Shown here one piece after another: positions 44,329-53,620 of a stretch of DNA of 64,000 bases. Origin of the DNA: Tolypothrix tenuis PCC 7101. GTDB taxonomy: Bacteria; Cyanobacteriota; Cyanobacteriia; Cyanobacteriales; Nostocaceae. Below the pieces are notes generated by a model. The model was not told the DNA's origin and did not search any database. It saw only the letters and a list, made by a program, of their open reading frames with translations. The first letter of the stretch is position 1; every line of letters begins with the position of its first letter. The stretch spans positions 3,389,460 through 3,453,459 of the forward strand of contig NZ_AP018248.1 in NCBI RefSeq assembly GCF_002368295.1, in the 5' to 3' direction. The translations under genes were made by a program, and so were the position numbers.

Positions 44329-45018
44329 ATGGCAAAAACAGCTTTGATAGTCGGTGCTGGTAGTGGGCTGAGTGCCTCTATCGCTCGTTTATTGGCTAAA
44401 GAAGGATACCAAATAGCTTTAGCAGCTCGTCGCATTGAAAAACTTACGCAACTCAGCAGTGAAATTGCAGCCGTCAGCTTTGCTGCTGATGCATCAAAAC
44501 CAGAGGAAGTAAACCAGTTATTTATCGATGTCGAAAATAAACTGAATACTCCTACAGTTGTTGTTTACAATCCCAGCTTTCGAGTACGCGGGCCGTTAAT
44601 TGATTTAGATCCTGGCGAAGTTGCCAAAACTTTAGAGGTAACTGCCTATGGTGGCTTTTTAGTTGCCCAAGCTGCCACCAAAAGAATGTTACAGCAGGGG
44701 GGTGGTGCTATCTTTTTTACTGGAGCCTCAGCCAGCATCAAAGGTTATCCACAATCAGCACCCTTTGCAATGGGTAAATTTGCCCTGCGGGGTTTTGCTC
44801 AAAGCATCGCCAGAGAACTTGCACCCAAGAATATTCATGTAGCGCATTTTGTGATTGATGGTGCCATCCGTTCTGCAGAACGCTTAGATCCAGTAGACAA
44901 TCCCGATAGCACCCTTGATCCAGATGCGATCGCGCAAACTTATCTCAACATTCTCAATCAACCCCGTAGCGCCTGGACTTGGGAAGTTGAACTCCGCCCT
45001 TGGGTTGAGCGTTTTTAA
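44329..45018 (+). CDS. SDR-fold protein with Tyr-to-Phe at the catalytic site
   Basis: Classical SDR of 229 residues: cofactor motif VGAGSGLSASIARLL (residues about 8-22), serine in TGASAS, and FAMGK (146-150) where the catalytic YxxxK is expected, so the general-base Tyr is Phe. A related group of SDRs shares this FAxGK pattern. The NNAG position reads YNPS. It may keep cofactor binding but lose normal oxidoreductase activity or use another mechanism. A good ribosome-binding site (AAAGGAGAA) lies 8 bp before the ATG. It is flanked by an MFS gene and a GST gene. Confidence 0.85.
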   Translation: MAKTALIVGAGSGLSASIARLLAKEGYQIALAARRIEKLTQLSSEIAAVSFAADASKPEEVNQLFIDVENKLNTPTVVVYNPSFRVRGPLIDLDPGEVAKTLEVTAYGGFLVAQAATKRMLQQGGGAIFFTGASASIKGYPQSAPFAMGKFALRGFAQSIARELAPKNIHVAHFVIDGAIRSAERLDPVDNPDSTLDPDAIAQTYLNILNQPRSAWTWEVELRPWVERF

Positions 45019-45070
45019 AGATGGGGAATGGAGAATGGGGATTGGGGACAAGGAAGCAGGAGAAAATCCC

Positions 45071-45113
45071 TATTACCAATTACCAATTACCAATTACCGA
45101 TTACCAATTACCC
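45071..45113. repeat. Tandem heptamer array (ATTACCA)6
   Basis: Six ATTACCA/ATTACCG units lie between the SDR and GST genes. This is the same unit as at 10387 and 30548. Confidence 0.85.
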
Positions 45114-45157
45114 AATCCCCCATGCCCAACAAAAAATACTAAACAGGGAAAATACCA

Positions 45158-45856
45158 ATGATTGACCTTTATTACTGGACGACTCCTAACGGACATAAAA
45201 TTACAATTTTCTTGGAAGAAATTGGACTGCCTTATAACATTATTCCTGTGAATATTGGTGTCGGTGACCAATTTAAGCCAGCGTTTTTGCAAATTTCACC
45301 TAATAATCGTATTCCAGCAATTGTTGACCATGAACCTGCAAATGGAGGCGCACCAATTTCTGTTTTTGAATCTGGTGCAATTCTGTTGTATTTAGCAGAA
45401 AAAACCGGGAAATTAATTCCCCAAGATGTGCGGCAACGGGTTGAAGTGCTGCAATGGTTATTTTGGCAAATGGGCGGTTTAGGGCCTATGGCTGGACAGA
45501 ACCACCACTTCAGCCAATATGCACCAGAAAAAATTGACTATGCGATTAACCGCTATGTCAAAGAAACTGGACGCTTGTATGCAGTGCTAGATAAACGATT
45601 AGCCGATAGAGAATTTGTAGCTGGCGATTATTCAATAGCTGATATTGCAGCTTATCCTTGGATTGTTCCTTATAAAAGCCAAAATCAAAAGTTAGAAGAT
45701 TTTCCCAACTTGCAGCGTTGGTTTGAGGCAATTAAGGCACGTCCAGCGACAATTCACGCTTATGAAAAAGCAGAAGCATTTAAAAATCAGGCGCTAGATA
45801 TTGAAAAGTCGCGAGAGTTGTTATTTAATCAATCTGCACAAACAATTCAGCGCTAA
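45158..45856 (+). CDS. Glutathione S-transferase, Nu/YfcG type
   Basis: The 232-residue protein begins LYYWTTPNGHKITIFLEEIG, with the TPNG motif of the Nu-class GSTs (YfcG/YghU), whose members have glutathione-dependent disulfide-reductase activity instead of a Tyr/Ser/Cys-type transferase site. The thioredoxin-like N-domain includes NNRIPAIVDHE and ESGAILLYLAE (ESxAI), followed by the helical C-domain (YAVLDKRLADREFVAGDYSIADIAAYPW). Location near a thioredoxin and its RexT-like regulator fits a role in thiol stress. The ribosome-binding site is weak (CAGGGAAAATACC). Confidence 0.92.
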   Translation: MIDLYYWTTPNGHKITIFLEEIGLPYNIIPVNIGVGDQFKPAFLQISPNNRIPAIVDHEPANGGAPISVFESGAILLYLAEKTGKLIPQDVRQRVEVLQWLFWQMGGLGPMAGQNHHFSQYAPEKIDYAINRYVKETGRLYAVLDKRLADREFVAGDYSIADIAAYPWIVPYKSQNQKLEDFPNLQRWFEAIKARPATIHAYEKAEAFKNQALDIEKSRELLFNQSAQTIQR

Positions 45857-45910
45857 AAGTTCTTGATAATAGCGGATTGTAATAACATCTGGTGTAGACA
45901 AACCAGCTAG

Positions 45911-45931
45911 GGGCACAGCAATGCTGTGCCC
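45911..45931. repeat. Perfect palindrome GGGCACAGCA-A-TGCTGTGCCC
   Basis: Perfect 10-bp arms around one base. This resembles the palindrome interrupted by element B at 35453-36010 in length and symmetry. Confidence 0.75.
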
Positions 45932-45967
45932 TCAAAATAGTATGTTTTAAAATATTTGAAAACTGCT

Positions 45968-46070
45968 ACAGGGCACGGCACCAGTAAGATAATTGAATAT
46001 ACCAAGATATTGTGGATGCCGTGTCCCTACAGATAATTTATCTGTGACAAAGATTATTTGAATTGGTATA
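45968..46070. repeat. Family A palindromic element, copy 4
   Basis: The core GGGCACGGCACCAGTAAGAT and GATGCCGTGTCCC repeat the 8276-8412 element with one mismatch in the right arm; the outer end reads TTTGAATTGGTATAAG. It lies between the GST gene and the HEAT-like gene. Confidence 0.72.
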
Positions 46071-46176
46071 AGTACTTTAAACCCTATATTCGGGCAGGTT
46101 TTTCTTAATGTTGCCTGTTCCCTGTTCTCTCCCTAAAGAGCATGGTAATCTCAATTACAGGACTCAAACAGTTAAC

Positions 46177-46989
46177 ATGACCTCAGTCAGCTATCCACCT
46201 CCTGTAGATCGCCTTTTGAGCTATGGTGATTGTCGCAAATACAAAGAATGGCCAAATTATGTAGCAGAGCTTGGTCTTAAATCTGAGCATATACCCGATT
46301 TAATTCGGATGCTTACTGATGAAGAATTAATTTGGGCTGATTCTGATAGTGATGAGGTTTGGTCTACAATTCATGCTTGGCGCGCATTAGGACAGTTAAA
46401 AGCAGAAGATGCGATCGCACCACTGTTAAATCTGTTTGAAGAAATGGAAGATGTTGACTGGGTTAGCACTGAAATGCCACGAGTATTTCAAATGATTGGC
46501 CCAGTGTCAATTCCAGCACTGAGTGATTATCTGGCTGACGATCAATATCATATCTATGCTCGAACTACAGCAGCAGATTGTATTAGTCAAATCGGCCAGC
46601 ACTACCCAGAAGCACGGACTGAGTGTGTTAACGTTATTACCCAACAACTAGCGCTATTTGCTAGCAATCATGCGGAATTTAATGCTTTTCTCGTTGCTAA
46701 CTTAATTAGTTTGCAGGCTGTTGAGTCTGCTAATGTGATTGAGCAAGCTTTTGCGGCTAATTGTGTAGTTCCTTTTATTGCGGGTGACTGGGGTGAAGTA
46801 CAAGTTGCAATGGGACTGAAAACCCGTGAAGAAATCCCAGAACGCAGGTTCACTCAGCAAGAGATGATGGATTATTTTACCTCTCTTGATGAAGCTGTGG
46901 ACGATTCTAAAAATTCTCGTGGTTTTACGCCAGCAGCTAAACCTGCAAAGAAGAAGTCAGCTAAAACTTCTCGCAAGAAGAAGAAATAA
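46177..46989 (+). CDS. HEAT/DUF1186-like protein with Lys-rich tail
   Basis: From the ATG at 46177 it gives 270 residues starting MTSVSYPPPVDRLLSYGDCR; an earlier in-frame ATG at 46108 adds 23 residues of repeat-like sequence. The body is made of helical, HEAT-like units (HAWRALGQLKAEDAIAPLLN, MIGPVSIPALSDYLADD, RTTAADCISQIGQ), similar to DUF1186/HEAT proteins. The tail is strongly basic (KPAKKKSAKTSRKKKK), suggesting binding to nucleic acid or an acidic partner. Function unknown; no neighbouring gene explains it. Confidence 0.7.
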   Translation: MTSVSYPPPVDRLLSYGDCRKYKEWPNYVAELGLKSEHIPDLIRMLTDEELIWADSDSDEVWSTIHAWRALGQLKAEDAIAPLLNLFEEMEDVDWVSTEMPRVFQMIGPVSIPALSDYLADDQYHIYARTTAADCISQIGQHYPEARTECVNVITQQLALFASNHAEFNAFLVANLISLQAVESANVIEQAFAANCVVPFIAGDWGEVQVAMGLKTREEIPERRFTQQEMMDYFTSLDEAVDDSKNSRGFTPAAKPAKKKSAKTSRKKKK

Positions 46990-47390
46990 TTCATAATACT
47001 TTTACCATTTGTGCTGCAATTTGTAGAACAAATAAGTGTTTAGCAATTGAGAGATGTAGCTCACAAAATATTCATGGTTAAAAACGTTTTTGGAGTTCTA
47101 CCTATTATCTAAATAAATACAAATTTAAGGTAGGGTGTGTTACGCCGTTCGCTTTTCATTATTTATTGATGCTAAGTCGGTGCGCTGCGCGACCACACAC
47201 TCGACAAATACCGATATTTTTATAATTAAATCTAATTATTATAGTTACTTTTTAGTAAGTACCTTACTTTGAAGTACCTACTTTTCATAGTAATTGAACG
47301 TCAGTTAAAGTCAATATAGAGAACACAAAATTTAGTTGATTTAAAACTCAACAGCCGAAATCTTGATTTTAATCTTGAGAGGAAAATACT
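46990..47390. other. Intergenic region with a dispersed GTAGGGTGTGTTACG-type repeat
   Basis: No gene is supported. A repeat of the TAGGGTGTGTTACGCC / TGCGCGACCACACAC type spans about 47129-47201. The right end is AT-rich and carries the leader of the CDGSH gene. Confidence 0.5.
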
Positions 47391-47627
47391 ATGAATCAAC
47401 CTGTAATTTTTGATAAAAAGCCTACTGTTATAGAGCTAGAGGCAGGTACTTATTATTGGTGTACCTGTGGTAAATCCCAGAATCAACCTTTTTGTAATGG
47501 TGCTCATAAAGATACTGAATTTACTCCTCTAGCTTTTGAAGTAACTGAGAAAAAAACAGTGGCTTTATGCCTATGTAAACACAGTGCTAATGCTCCCTAT
47601 TGTGACGGCGCACATAGTAAGCTTTGA
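47391..47627 (+). CDS. Tandem CDGSH iron-sulfur protein
   Basis: Two short CDGSH-type 2Fe-2S sites are present in 78 residues: Cys24, Cys26, Cys35, His39 (CTCGKSQNQPFCNGAH) and Cys60, Cys62, Cys71, His75 (CLCKHSANAPYCDGAH). This 3-Cys/1-His ligand set is that of mitoNEET-type clusters; tandem bacterial versions bind two clusters in one small cytoplasmic protein. The role is probably in redox or iron-sulfur transfer. The ribosome-binding site GAGAGGAAAA lies close before the ATG. Confidence 0.9.
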   Translation: MNQPVIFDKKPTVIELEAGTYYWCTCGKSQNQPFCNGAHKDTEFTPLAFEVTEKKTVALCLCKHSANAPYCDGAHSKL

Positions 47628-47706
47628 TTGTAATTTTACAGCCTCATTACTACCGTTTCTTATTATTATTTTGATGATTCAGGAACGCACTAAAAACATG
47701 GTTACA

Positions 47707-47733
47707 GGTGCGTTACGCTATTGCTAACGCACC
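47707..47733. repeat. Palindrome in the CDGSH/HlyD convergent gap
   Basis: GGTGCGTTA and TAACGCACC form perfect 9-bp arms around CGCTATTGC. The sequence type is a common dispersed cyanobacterial repeat; it could act as a bidirectional terminator here. Confidence 0.6.
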
Positions 47734-47799
47734 CTACATGAATTTCAAAAATCAAATAACAGTCCTTTGATTAATCAATCTGTTGCCTTGCATCAACCG

Positions 47800-49689
47800 C
47801 TAACGAGTGTATTTCAAACTTTCTACTTTGCCTAAAAACTTATCTGTGAAAATGCTCATAACGGTGCGCTTGCGAATGTTAACATTCGCGCTCAAAGACA
47901 TACCTGATTGCAAAGGCACTTCTGTGCCATTGATATTGATAGATTGCTTGTCTAAACGAATTTCCGCAGCAAAACGATAGTAAGGATGGGTTTGATCCGG
48001 TGGTAAAGCATCCGAACCTACACGCACTAATTGCCCTTGAATATCACTGAATTCTGTGTATGGGAAAGAATCAATTCTGACATCAACAGGCATTCCAGGT
48101 TTGATAAAACCAATATCATTATTGGTAATGAAAACTTGCGCTACCAGGTTTTCTGGCGGCACAATTTTGAGAATCGATTCACTGCTGTTATAAACATAGC
48201 CAGAACTACGAGGCTTGAGGTCAAACACAATACCATCATTAGCAGCTCGCAGTTCTTGGTATTTCATATTTACCTCGAGTTCCCGAATTTCGCTGTTAAG
48301 TTCTTGGATTTTTTTGTTGTTTTCAACGATGACTTTGGTAAGTTGACTATCAATATCAGCGATGCGCTTTTCGTTATCGGCTATTTTGCTGAGTAAATCT
48401 TCTTGAGAAAGGGCGATCGCATTTTCTAGTTTCCTTTGCCCTTGAGCGATCGCTAATTTTAGCCGTTCTACTTCCTGTTCGAGGCGGTTTACCTCTGCAC
48501 GGCTAGCTTCTGCTGCTTGTTGTTTTTCTAGGTAAGGTAAGCGAGCAAATGCGCCTTTATCTACAAGGCTTTCTAAATTGTTAGCAATTTCTAGATTTGT
48601 GGACAGAGTACTTCTAGCGTTAATTAGTTGTACTTGCGCTTGATTTAACTGCCGAGTTAGCTGTTCTCTATCCAAGCGCACCGAGTCAATGCGAGTTTCT
48701 TTTTCTAATTGTCTAGTGAGTAAGCGCTGTCTCATCTGTGGGTTTAAGTCGCGTATTCCTAAACCTTGGTTTAATTCTGCACGAAAAAGTTGATTTTCTT
48801 TGACTAACGCGGCACGGTTTTCGGTAAGTGCTGCTAATTCTGGGACTTCCTTCAAATCTTGCCAACTAGCATTAGCCGTGAGCGATCGCATTTGCGTCTG
48901 ATAATATTTATTTTCTGCTGATAAACTGGCTCGCACAGCTTGCAGAGAAGTTAATTTCGCCTTACTAGCGGTGCGATCAAAGCTTACTAATAAGTCACCT
49001 TTTTTGACTCTTTGCCCTTCTTGGACGTGAATCTGATCAATTACACCGCCTACTGGCGCTTGAATTTCTTTGACAAATCCTTTGGGTTCGAGTTTACCTT
49101 GCACTGGTACAGATTCGTCAATTTTGGCAGTAGCAGACCAAACTACGGCAAAACTTGTAACTCCGACTATGCTCCAGACTATGGCATGAGACCAAGCACG
49201 AGACTGTTTTAAGATGACAGGTTGATCGAACTCCTTTTTTTTCTCCTTCTTTTCCGGCCAAGGTACATCCGAACTAAAAATACCTGTATCGCCTTGCAAC
49301 AGCAGCTGCCATTGACGTTGGGCATCAGGAAAGCGTTTCCAGATAATTAATACACTGCCAACGATGAGCATGAAGAAAAAACCACCCATCGGCAACAGCA
49401 AATCTATTTGTAGAGGCCGAACTTCTGCAATTTGATTGAGATGATTGTATTTATTCGTGGGATTAACGAATGTTTCTGTTTGCGTTTGCGCTACGGAAGT
49501 CTGTTGATTACTCTCTTGAATTGGCGGTGAAAATGCTACCTCCATGCTTTCTGGTTGGCTAACGCAAGCACTCGTATCAGATGGTGGGGGAGTGGTTTCG
49601 TCAGCACGAATTTCTTGGCAATGATTAGCAGGTGTTTGCGAAACATTTGAACATTGTGTGCAAGCTAACAGCAAAGATAAATCTGGCAT
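47800..49689 (-). CDS. Type I secretion membrane-fusion protein (HlyD family)
   Basis: The 629-residue protein has an N-terminal extension of about 95 residues, two hydrophobic segments (about 95-115, FFMLIVGSVLIIW, and about 165-190, VWSIVGVTSFAVVWS), a lipoyl-like half (KEIQAPVGGVIDQIHVQEGQRVKKGD), a long coiled-coil hairpin (about 240-455) and a C-terminal beta-barrel region ending near NINGTEVPLQSGMSLSANV. It would bridge the inner-membrane ABC exporter and an outer-membrane TolC protein. It is the last gene of a parvulin-ABC-HlyD run on the minus strand. No TolC gene is in the window. Confidence 0.92.
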   Translation of the reverse strand: MPDLSLLLACTQCSNVSQTPANHCQEIRADETTPPPSDTSACVSQPESMEVAFSPPIQESNQQTSVAQTQTETFVNPTNKYNHLNQIAEVRPLQIDLLLPMGGFFFMLIVGSVLIIWKRFPDAQRQWQLLLQGDTGIFSSDVPWPEKKEKKKEFDQPVILKQSRAWSHAIVWSIVGVTSFAVVWSATAKIDESVPVQGKLEPKGFVKEIQAPVGGVIDQIHVQEGQRVKKGDLLVSFDRTASKAKLTSLQAVRASLSAENKYYQTQMRSLTANASWQDLKEVPELAALTENRAALVKENQLFRAELNQGLGIRDLNPQMRQRLLTRQLEKETRIDSVRLDREQLTRQLNQAQVQLINARSTLSTNLEIANNLESLVDKGAFARLPYLEKQQAAEASRAEVNRLEQEVERLKLAIAQGQRKLENAIALSQEDLLSKIADNEKRIADIDSQLTKVIVENNKKIQELNSEIRELEVNMKYQELRAANDGIVFDLKPRSSGYVYNSSESILKIVPPENLVAQVFITNNDIGFIKPGMPVDVRIDSFPYTEFSDIQGQLVRVGSDALPPDQTHPYYRFAAEIRLDKQSININGTEVPLQSGMSLSANVNIRKRTVMSIFTDKFLGKVESLKYTR

Positions 49690-49833
49690 AGTTCTGCTTG
49701 GTGGTTTTCTTGGTCAAGGTTCAAGGGTTAAGAGTCGAGGGGCCAGAATCAAAAGTCAAGGCGCAAAAGTGATTGTTTATGTCACCTTTACTGCTGCATC
49801 TGTTGAGTTCTCAGTCCCATTCTTCAATACCCT

Positions 49834-52752
49834 CTATAATTGCGATTCTTGTTGTTGAAATAGACAGTAATAACGTCCTTTCATAGCCATGAGTTCGGTA
49901 TGTGTTCCTTGCTCTGCAATTACACCCTGATCCATGATGATGATTGTGTCGGCATTTTTGACGGTGTTCAGACGGTGAGTAATAAATAAAACGGTACGGT
50001 CTTGAAAGAACTCCATCAAATTCCGACATACTTGTTGCTCAGATTCGTAATCTAAAGCACTAGTAGCTTCATCGAGAATTAATAATCTCGGATTTTGCAA
50101 CACAGTGCGAGCGATCGCAATTCGTTGACGTTGTCCCCCAGAAAGGGCGGAACCTCTTTCGCCAACTTGGGTGTTGTAGCCGTTAGGTAGTGCCATGATG
50201 AAATCGTGGGCGGCTGCGGCTTTGGCAGCAGCTATGATTTCTTCGGTAGTTGCGTCTGGTCGAATGAGCGCTATATTTTCTTGAATTGTTCCTTCAAATA
50301 ATAAAGTATCTTGTAGCACTATCCCAATTTGACGACGCAAAGAATTTAACTCTACTTTCCTTATATCATAGCCATCGATTTGAATTTGCCCTGCTACTGG
50401 TTCGTAGAGACGGGGTAATAATTTTGTCAAAGTACTTTTACCAGAGCCACTTTGACCGACTATACCGACAAAGGTTCCAGGGGCAATATCCAAATTAATA
50501 TTGATTAGTTTTAAGCTATCTTCTGGATTAAACCCAAAGGAAACTCCTATGTATTTAATAGCACCTGCAATATCTGGGAGTTGAATATTGTTGCGATCGC
50601 TGGCGTTAACTTCTGGCGCTGTATCTAAAATATCACCGAGGCGTTCTATGGATAATGCGACTTCTTGGAAGCTTTGTGAGAGTTGAATTAAACGCAGCAG
50701 TGGACTGGTAACATAACCAGCAATAATTCGGAAGGCAATTAACTGTCCTAAACTCAGTTGATTGGAAATCACTAAATGCGCGCCTACCCACAATAAGACA
50801 AAGCTCGAAAATTGATTTAAAAATCCACTAATAGAATTGGCGGTGCTAGAAGTGAGGACATTCTTAAACCCGGCGCTAATATAACGCGTATAGCGATCGC
50901 GCCATTGCCAACGAGATTTTAATTCAATATTTTGGGCTTTGACTGTTTGAATGCCAGTGAGAATCTCCACTAAATAAGATTGCGTATCAGCGTAGCGTTC
51001 GGCTTTTTTGCGTAATTGTTGCTGGACAATCGGCACCACAAAAGTTGTGAGGATGGCAAACAATGGCACGGTTGCCAAAGCTACGAGGGTTAAAACCCAA
51101 CTATAAAACAACATGATGCCAATATAAATCACGGAAAATACGGCATCTAAAACTACAGTTAATGCTGTACCTGTGAGAAATTGCCTAATATTTTCTAGTT
51201 CATTAATTCTCCCGGCTAATTCTCCGACGCGGCGACGCTCAAAATAATTTAGGGGTAATCGTAACAGATGCTCAATTACTTCGGAACCCAAACGAATATC
51301 GATGCGGTTGGTGGTGTCGGCAAATAAATAAATTCGTAAACTCGTTAACGCTGCCTCAAATACACCAATTACTAACAGGAAAATCCCTAAAAGATCCAGA
51401 GTATCGAGGCTTTTTTGAATTAAGACAGTGTCGATAATGATTTGGGTAATAATTGGGTTAGCCAAACCAAATATTTGTACAAAAAAAGAAGCCACCAGGA
51501 CTTCCATCAACACCAAACGGAATTTATAGATGGAAGGTAGGAACCACCTTAAACTAAATTTTTCTGGGCGATCGCCATCTGCCTGTTCTACCGTTAATAC
51601 TGGCCCGGATTGTCCCCAAATATTGGCAAACTCTGCGGGTGTATATCTGGCTATCCCAGTTTCTGGTGCGGCTACGATGATTTCCCGTTCAGTAATTTTG
51701 TACAACAGAGCCAAATTTTCTTGGAAGTAAATCAGCGCTGGCGCACTCAAGCGGTTGATCACATGAGATGGAACGTTAACTAATTGGGCTTGCAAACCCA
51801 TCATTTCCACCACTGCGCCGACTACTGGGAGAGTAATTTGCTTGTGGGTTTTGAGTTGGTTGGTTAGAACTTTGCGGATTAAATCCCGGCGGAAAGAACC
51901 CCCCAATATCTGATTCAACATCTGAAAACAGGCTAAAGGCGCATCAATGGGCCCTTTTCCCGACACGAAGATAGTTTGTGCTGGTGCGAGATTTTCGCTG
52001 TATGGATCGGGTGGATATTCTGGTGCTGGCGCAATTTGTAACTGCGAAGTCTCTTCCTGAGGCGCATCCCAGGGAATACCTAGTATGCGAACCTCTGTAG
52101 TACTTTGCCAATATCTACCCTCGCGCGGCAATAAGCGAAAGCCGACACTCATATTATCAATAATGCCAGCACTGAGTATCCACAAGTGATCGCGATCAAA
52201 TTGCAGAGAATTGATTTTTCCTGGTAGTAAATTCACCACCAATGTATCTTGCCAAAGTTGGCGCGCTAAATCTTTAGCGTTAAAGCTGGTATCTGGATGA
52301 CGCTGGAGTTCCTGACTTACAAGTTCAAAAACTTCGATAATGTGGGAATGCGATCGCACCGCTTGGGCAAACTCTGGTTCTTGTTCCATTAATTGCATAA
52401 ATTCCAGAGAATCCAGAGTCACGGCGATCAGTTCGGACGATGCCATAACAGCCTCGCAACTTATGCCTCGTACCAATCCCAACCAACCAAGGAACTCTCC
52501 TCTTTCAACAACCGTTAAACTACTGGGAGAGTTAGTTTGTAAATCGTGCCCCAATACCCGCGCTTGTCCTTGATAAATTACCATTACTTGCGCTGGCATT
52601 CTTTCCCTAACTAACATCCACTGTCCGGTACGATATTGCAACAGTTGGCATTTAGCCGCAACGTTTTCTAAAGTTGCTGGTGAAAGTTGAGTAAATGGCG
52701 GAGTGACAGCGAGAAATTCGATTATTTCGTTTTCAGTAATACCTTGCTTCAT
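49834..52752 (-). CDS. Type I secretion ABC exporter with cNMP-binding and C39-like domains
   Basis: The 972-residue protein starts at MKQGITENEIIEFLAVTPP; the longer frame begins at a TTG seven codons upstream. Order: cyclic-nucleotide-binding-like domain (about 10-135; GQARVLGHDL, GEFLGWLGLV), a spacer, a peptidase-C39-like domain (about 265-390) whose catalytic Cys is replaced (DAPLACFQMLNQILGG aligns with DCGxACLxM), a six-helix exporter core (about 410-690) and an ATPase with Walker A GQSGSGKST, signature LSGGQRQR and Walker B LLILDEATSALD. The inactive C39-like domain is the type used by RTX exporters to bind unfolded cargo. It neighbours HlyD and a CAP-RTX gene. Confidence 0.93.
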   Translation of the reverse strand: MKQGITENEIIEFLAVTPPFTQLSPATLENVAAKCQLLQYRTGQWMLVRERMPAQVMVIYQGQARVLGHDLQTNSPSSLTVVERGEFLGWLGLVRGISCEAVMASSELIAVTLDSLEFMQLMEQEPEFAQAVRSHSHIIEVFELVSQELQRHPDTSFNAKDLARQLWQDTLVVNLLPGKINSLQFDRDHLWILSAGIIDNMSVGFRLLPREGRYWQSTTEVRILGIPWDAPQEETSQLQIAPAPEYPPDPYSENLAPAQTIFVSGKGPIDAPLACFQMLNQILGGSFRRDLIRKVLTNQLKTHKQITLPVVGAVVEMMGLQAQLVNVPSHVINRLSAPALIYFQENLALLYKITEREIIVAAPETGIARYTPAEFANIWGQSGPVLTVEQADGDRPEKFSLRWFLPSIYKFRLVLMEVLVASFFVQIFGLANPIITQIIIDTVLIQKSLDTLDLLGIFLLVIGVFEAALTSLRIYLFADTTNRIDIRLGSEVIEHLLRLPLNYFERRRVGELAGRINELENIRQFLTGTALTVVLDAVFSVIYIGIMLFYSWVLTLVALATVPLFAILTTFVVPIVQQQLRKKAERYADTQSYLVEILTGIQTVKAQNIELKSRWQWRDRYTRYISAGFKNVLTSSTANSISGFLNQFSSFVLLWVGAHLVISNQLSLGQLIAFRIIAGYVTSPLLRLIQLSQSFQEVALSIERLGDILDTAPEVNASDRNNIQLPDIAGAIKYIGVSFGFNPEDSLKLININLDIAPGTFVGIVGQSGSGKSTLTKLLPRLYEPVAGQIQIDGYDIRKVELNSLRRQIGIVLQDTLLFEGTIQENIALIRPDATTEEIIAAAKAAAAHDFIMALPNGYNTQVGERGSALSGGQRQRIAIARTVLQNPRLLILDEATSALDYESEQQVCRNLMEFFQDRTVLFITHRLNTVKNADTIIIMDQGVIAEQGTHTELMAMKGRYYCLFQQQESQL

Positions 52753-52820
52753 CCCATCTGATACCCCACGCAATTGTTGACAGCTTGTCTAACAAGTTTG
52801 GATTGGGCAATTTTTTGGTT

Positions 52821-52903
52821 AAAAATCAAAATTAAAAATCCAAAATCTAAGATCCAAAATTCAACATCCAAAATTCAACATCCAAAATCTAAAATCTAAA
52901 ATT
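52821..52903. repeat. Tandem (TCCAAAATCTAAAA)-type repeats between parvulin and ABC genes
   Basis: Repeated TCCAAAATC, TCTAAAATC and TCAACATCC blocks fill the gap and run into the 3' end of the parvulin gene, where they encode its final FRF residues and TAG stop. Confidence 0.8.
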
Positions 52904-53620
52904 CTCTAATTCGGTTTTGATTTGTGTTTGTATCCAAGCTTCAAATAGTTCATCTAGTAAATGCTGCTGCATCGCTTCATCCAACTGTGCGGGCAGAAAT
53001 TGTTCTAAGCGAATAATCACATACCAATCAGCGATTAACTGAGGTTTCCAAAGTTGACCAGGTTGACTAGCAAAGAGAATCTTTTGAATTATGGGATGGG
53101 GTTGAGATAAAGGAACTGGCCCAACAACGCCTCCTGTTTGGGCTTCAGAACCTTGGGAGTATTGTTGAGCAATAGTTGCAAAAGAATTCTCTTCTTCCGC
53201 AATGCGAAAATATAGCTCTTGGGCTAAACCTTCATCTTGGGTGCGAATCATGGAATAGACAACTTGGTCTAAATCTGATTTACGTTGCAGAAAATAAGAC
53301 TCAAGCTTATTTCCCCACATCTGCATTTGAAATTTACGGATTAATAGAGGACGAATTGCTACTTCATACATGATTGCTTCCGTTAGCTGATTTTTTTGCA
53401 ACCATGCGGCTTGTTCCTCCAAAGAGGTGAGTTCGTAGCGTTGACGGAAATTTGCGATCGCCGAGAGTGTTTCTGCTTCTGTGCAGTTAAAGGGTGCGAT
53501 CGCTTCGTCGATCAGTTTGGCACGTAGTACCTGCGGTAATAGTTGGTAACGATTCAGCAAAGACAGCAATTTTTCTGCCTGAAGAATTTCGTTCCCCGCT
53601 TGTAATGTTGGTGTTGTCAT
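52889..53620 (-). CDS. Parvulin-type peptidyl-prolyl isomerase of the type I secretion cluster
   Basis: The 243-residue protein has an N-terminal helical region (about 1-120) and a C-terminal rotamase core of parvulin type (FATIAQQYSQGSEAQTGGVVGPVPL), as in SurA/PrsA relatives. No signal peptide is seen, so it probably acts in the cytoplasm on cargo before export. It is the first gene of the minus-strand parvulin-ABC-HlyD run, 136 bp ahead of the ABC gene. Cyanobacterial type I secretion clusters commonly include such a protein. Its C-terminal residues are written by repeat DNA. Confidence 0.87.
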   Translation of the reverse strand: MTTPTLQAGNEILQAEKLLSLLNRYQLLPQVLRAKLIDEAIAPFNCTEAETLSAIANFRQRYELTSLEEQAAWLQKNQLTEAIMYEVAIRPLLIRKFQMQMWGNKLESYFLQRKSDLDQVVYSMIRTQDEGLAQELYFRIAEEENSFATIAQQYSQGSEAQTGGVVGPVPLSQPHPIIQKILFASQPGQLWKPQLIADWYVIIRLEQFLPAQLDEAMQQHLLDELFEAWIQTQIKTELENFRF

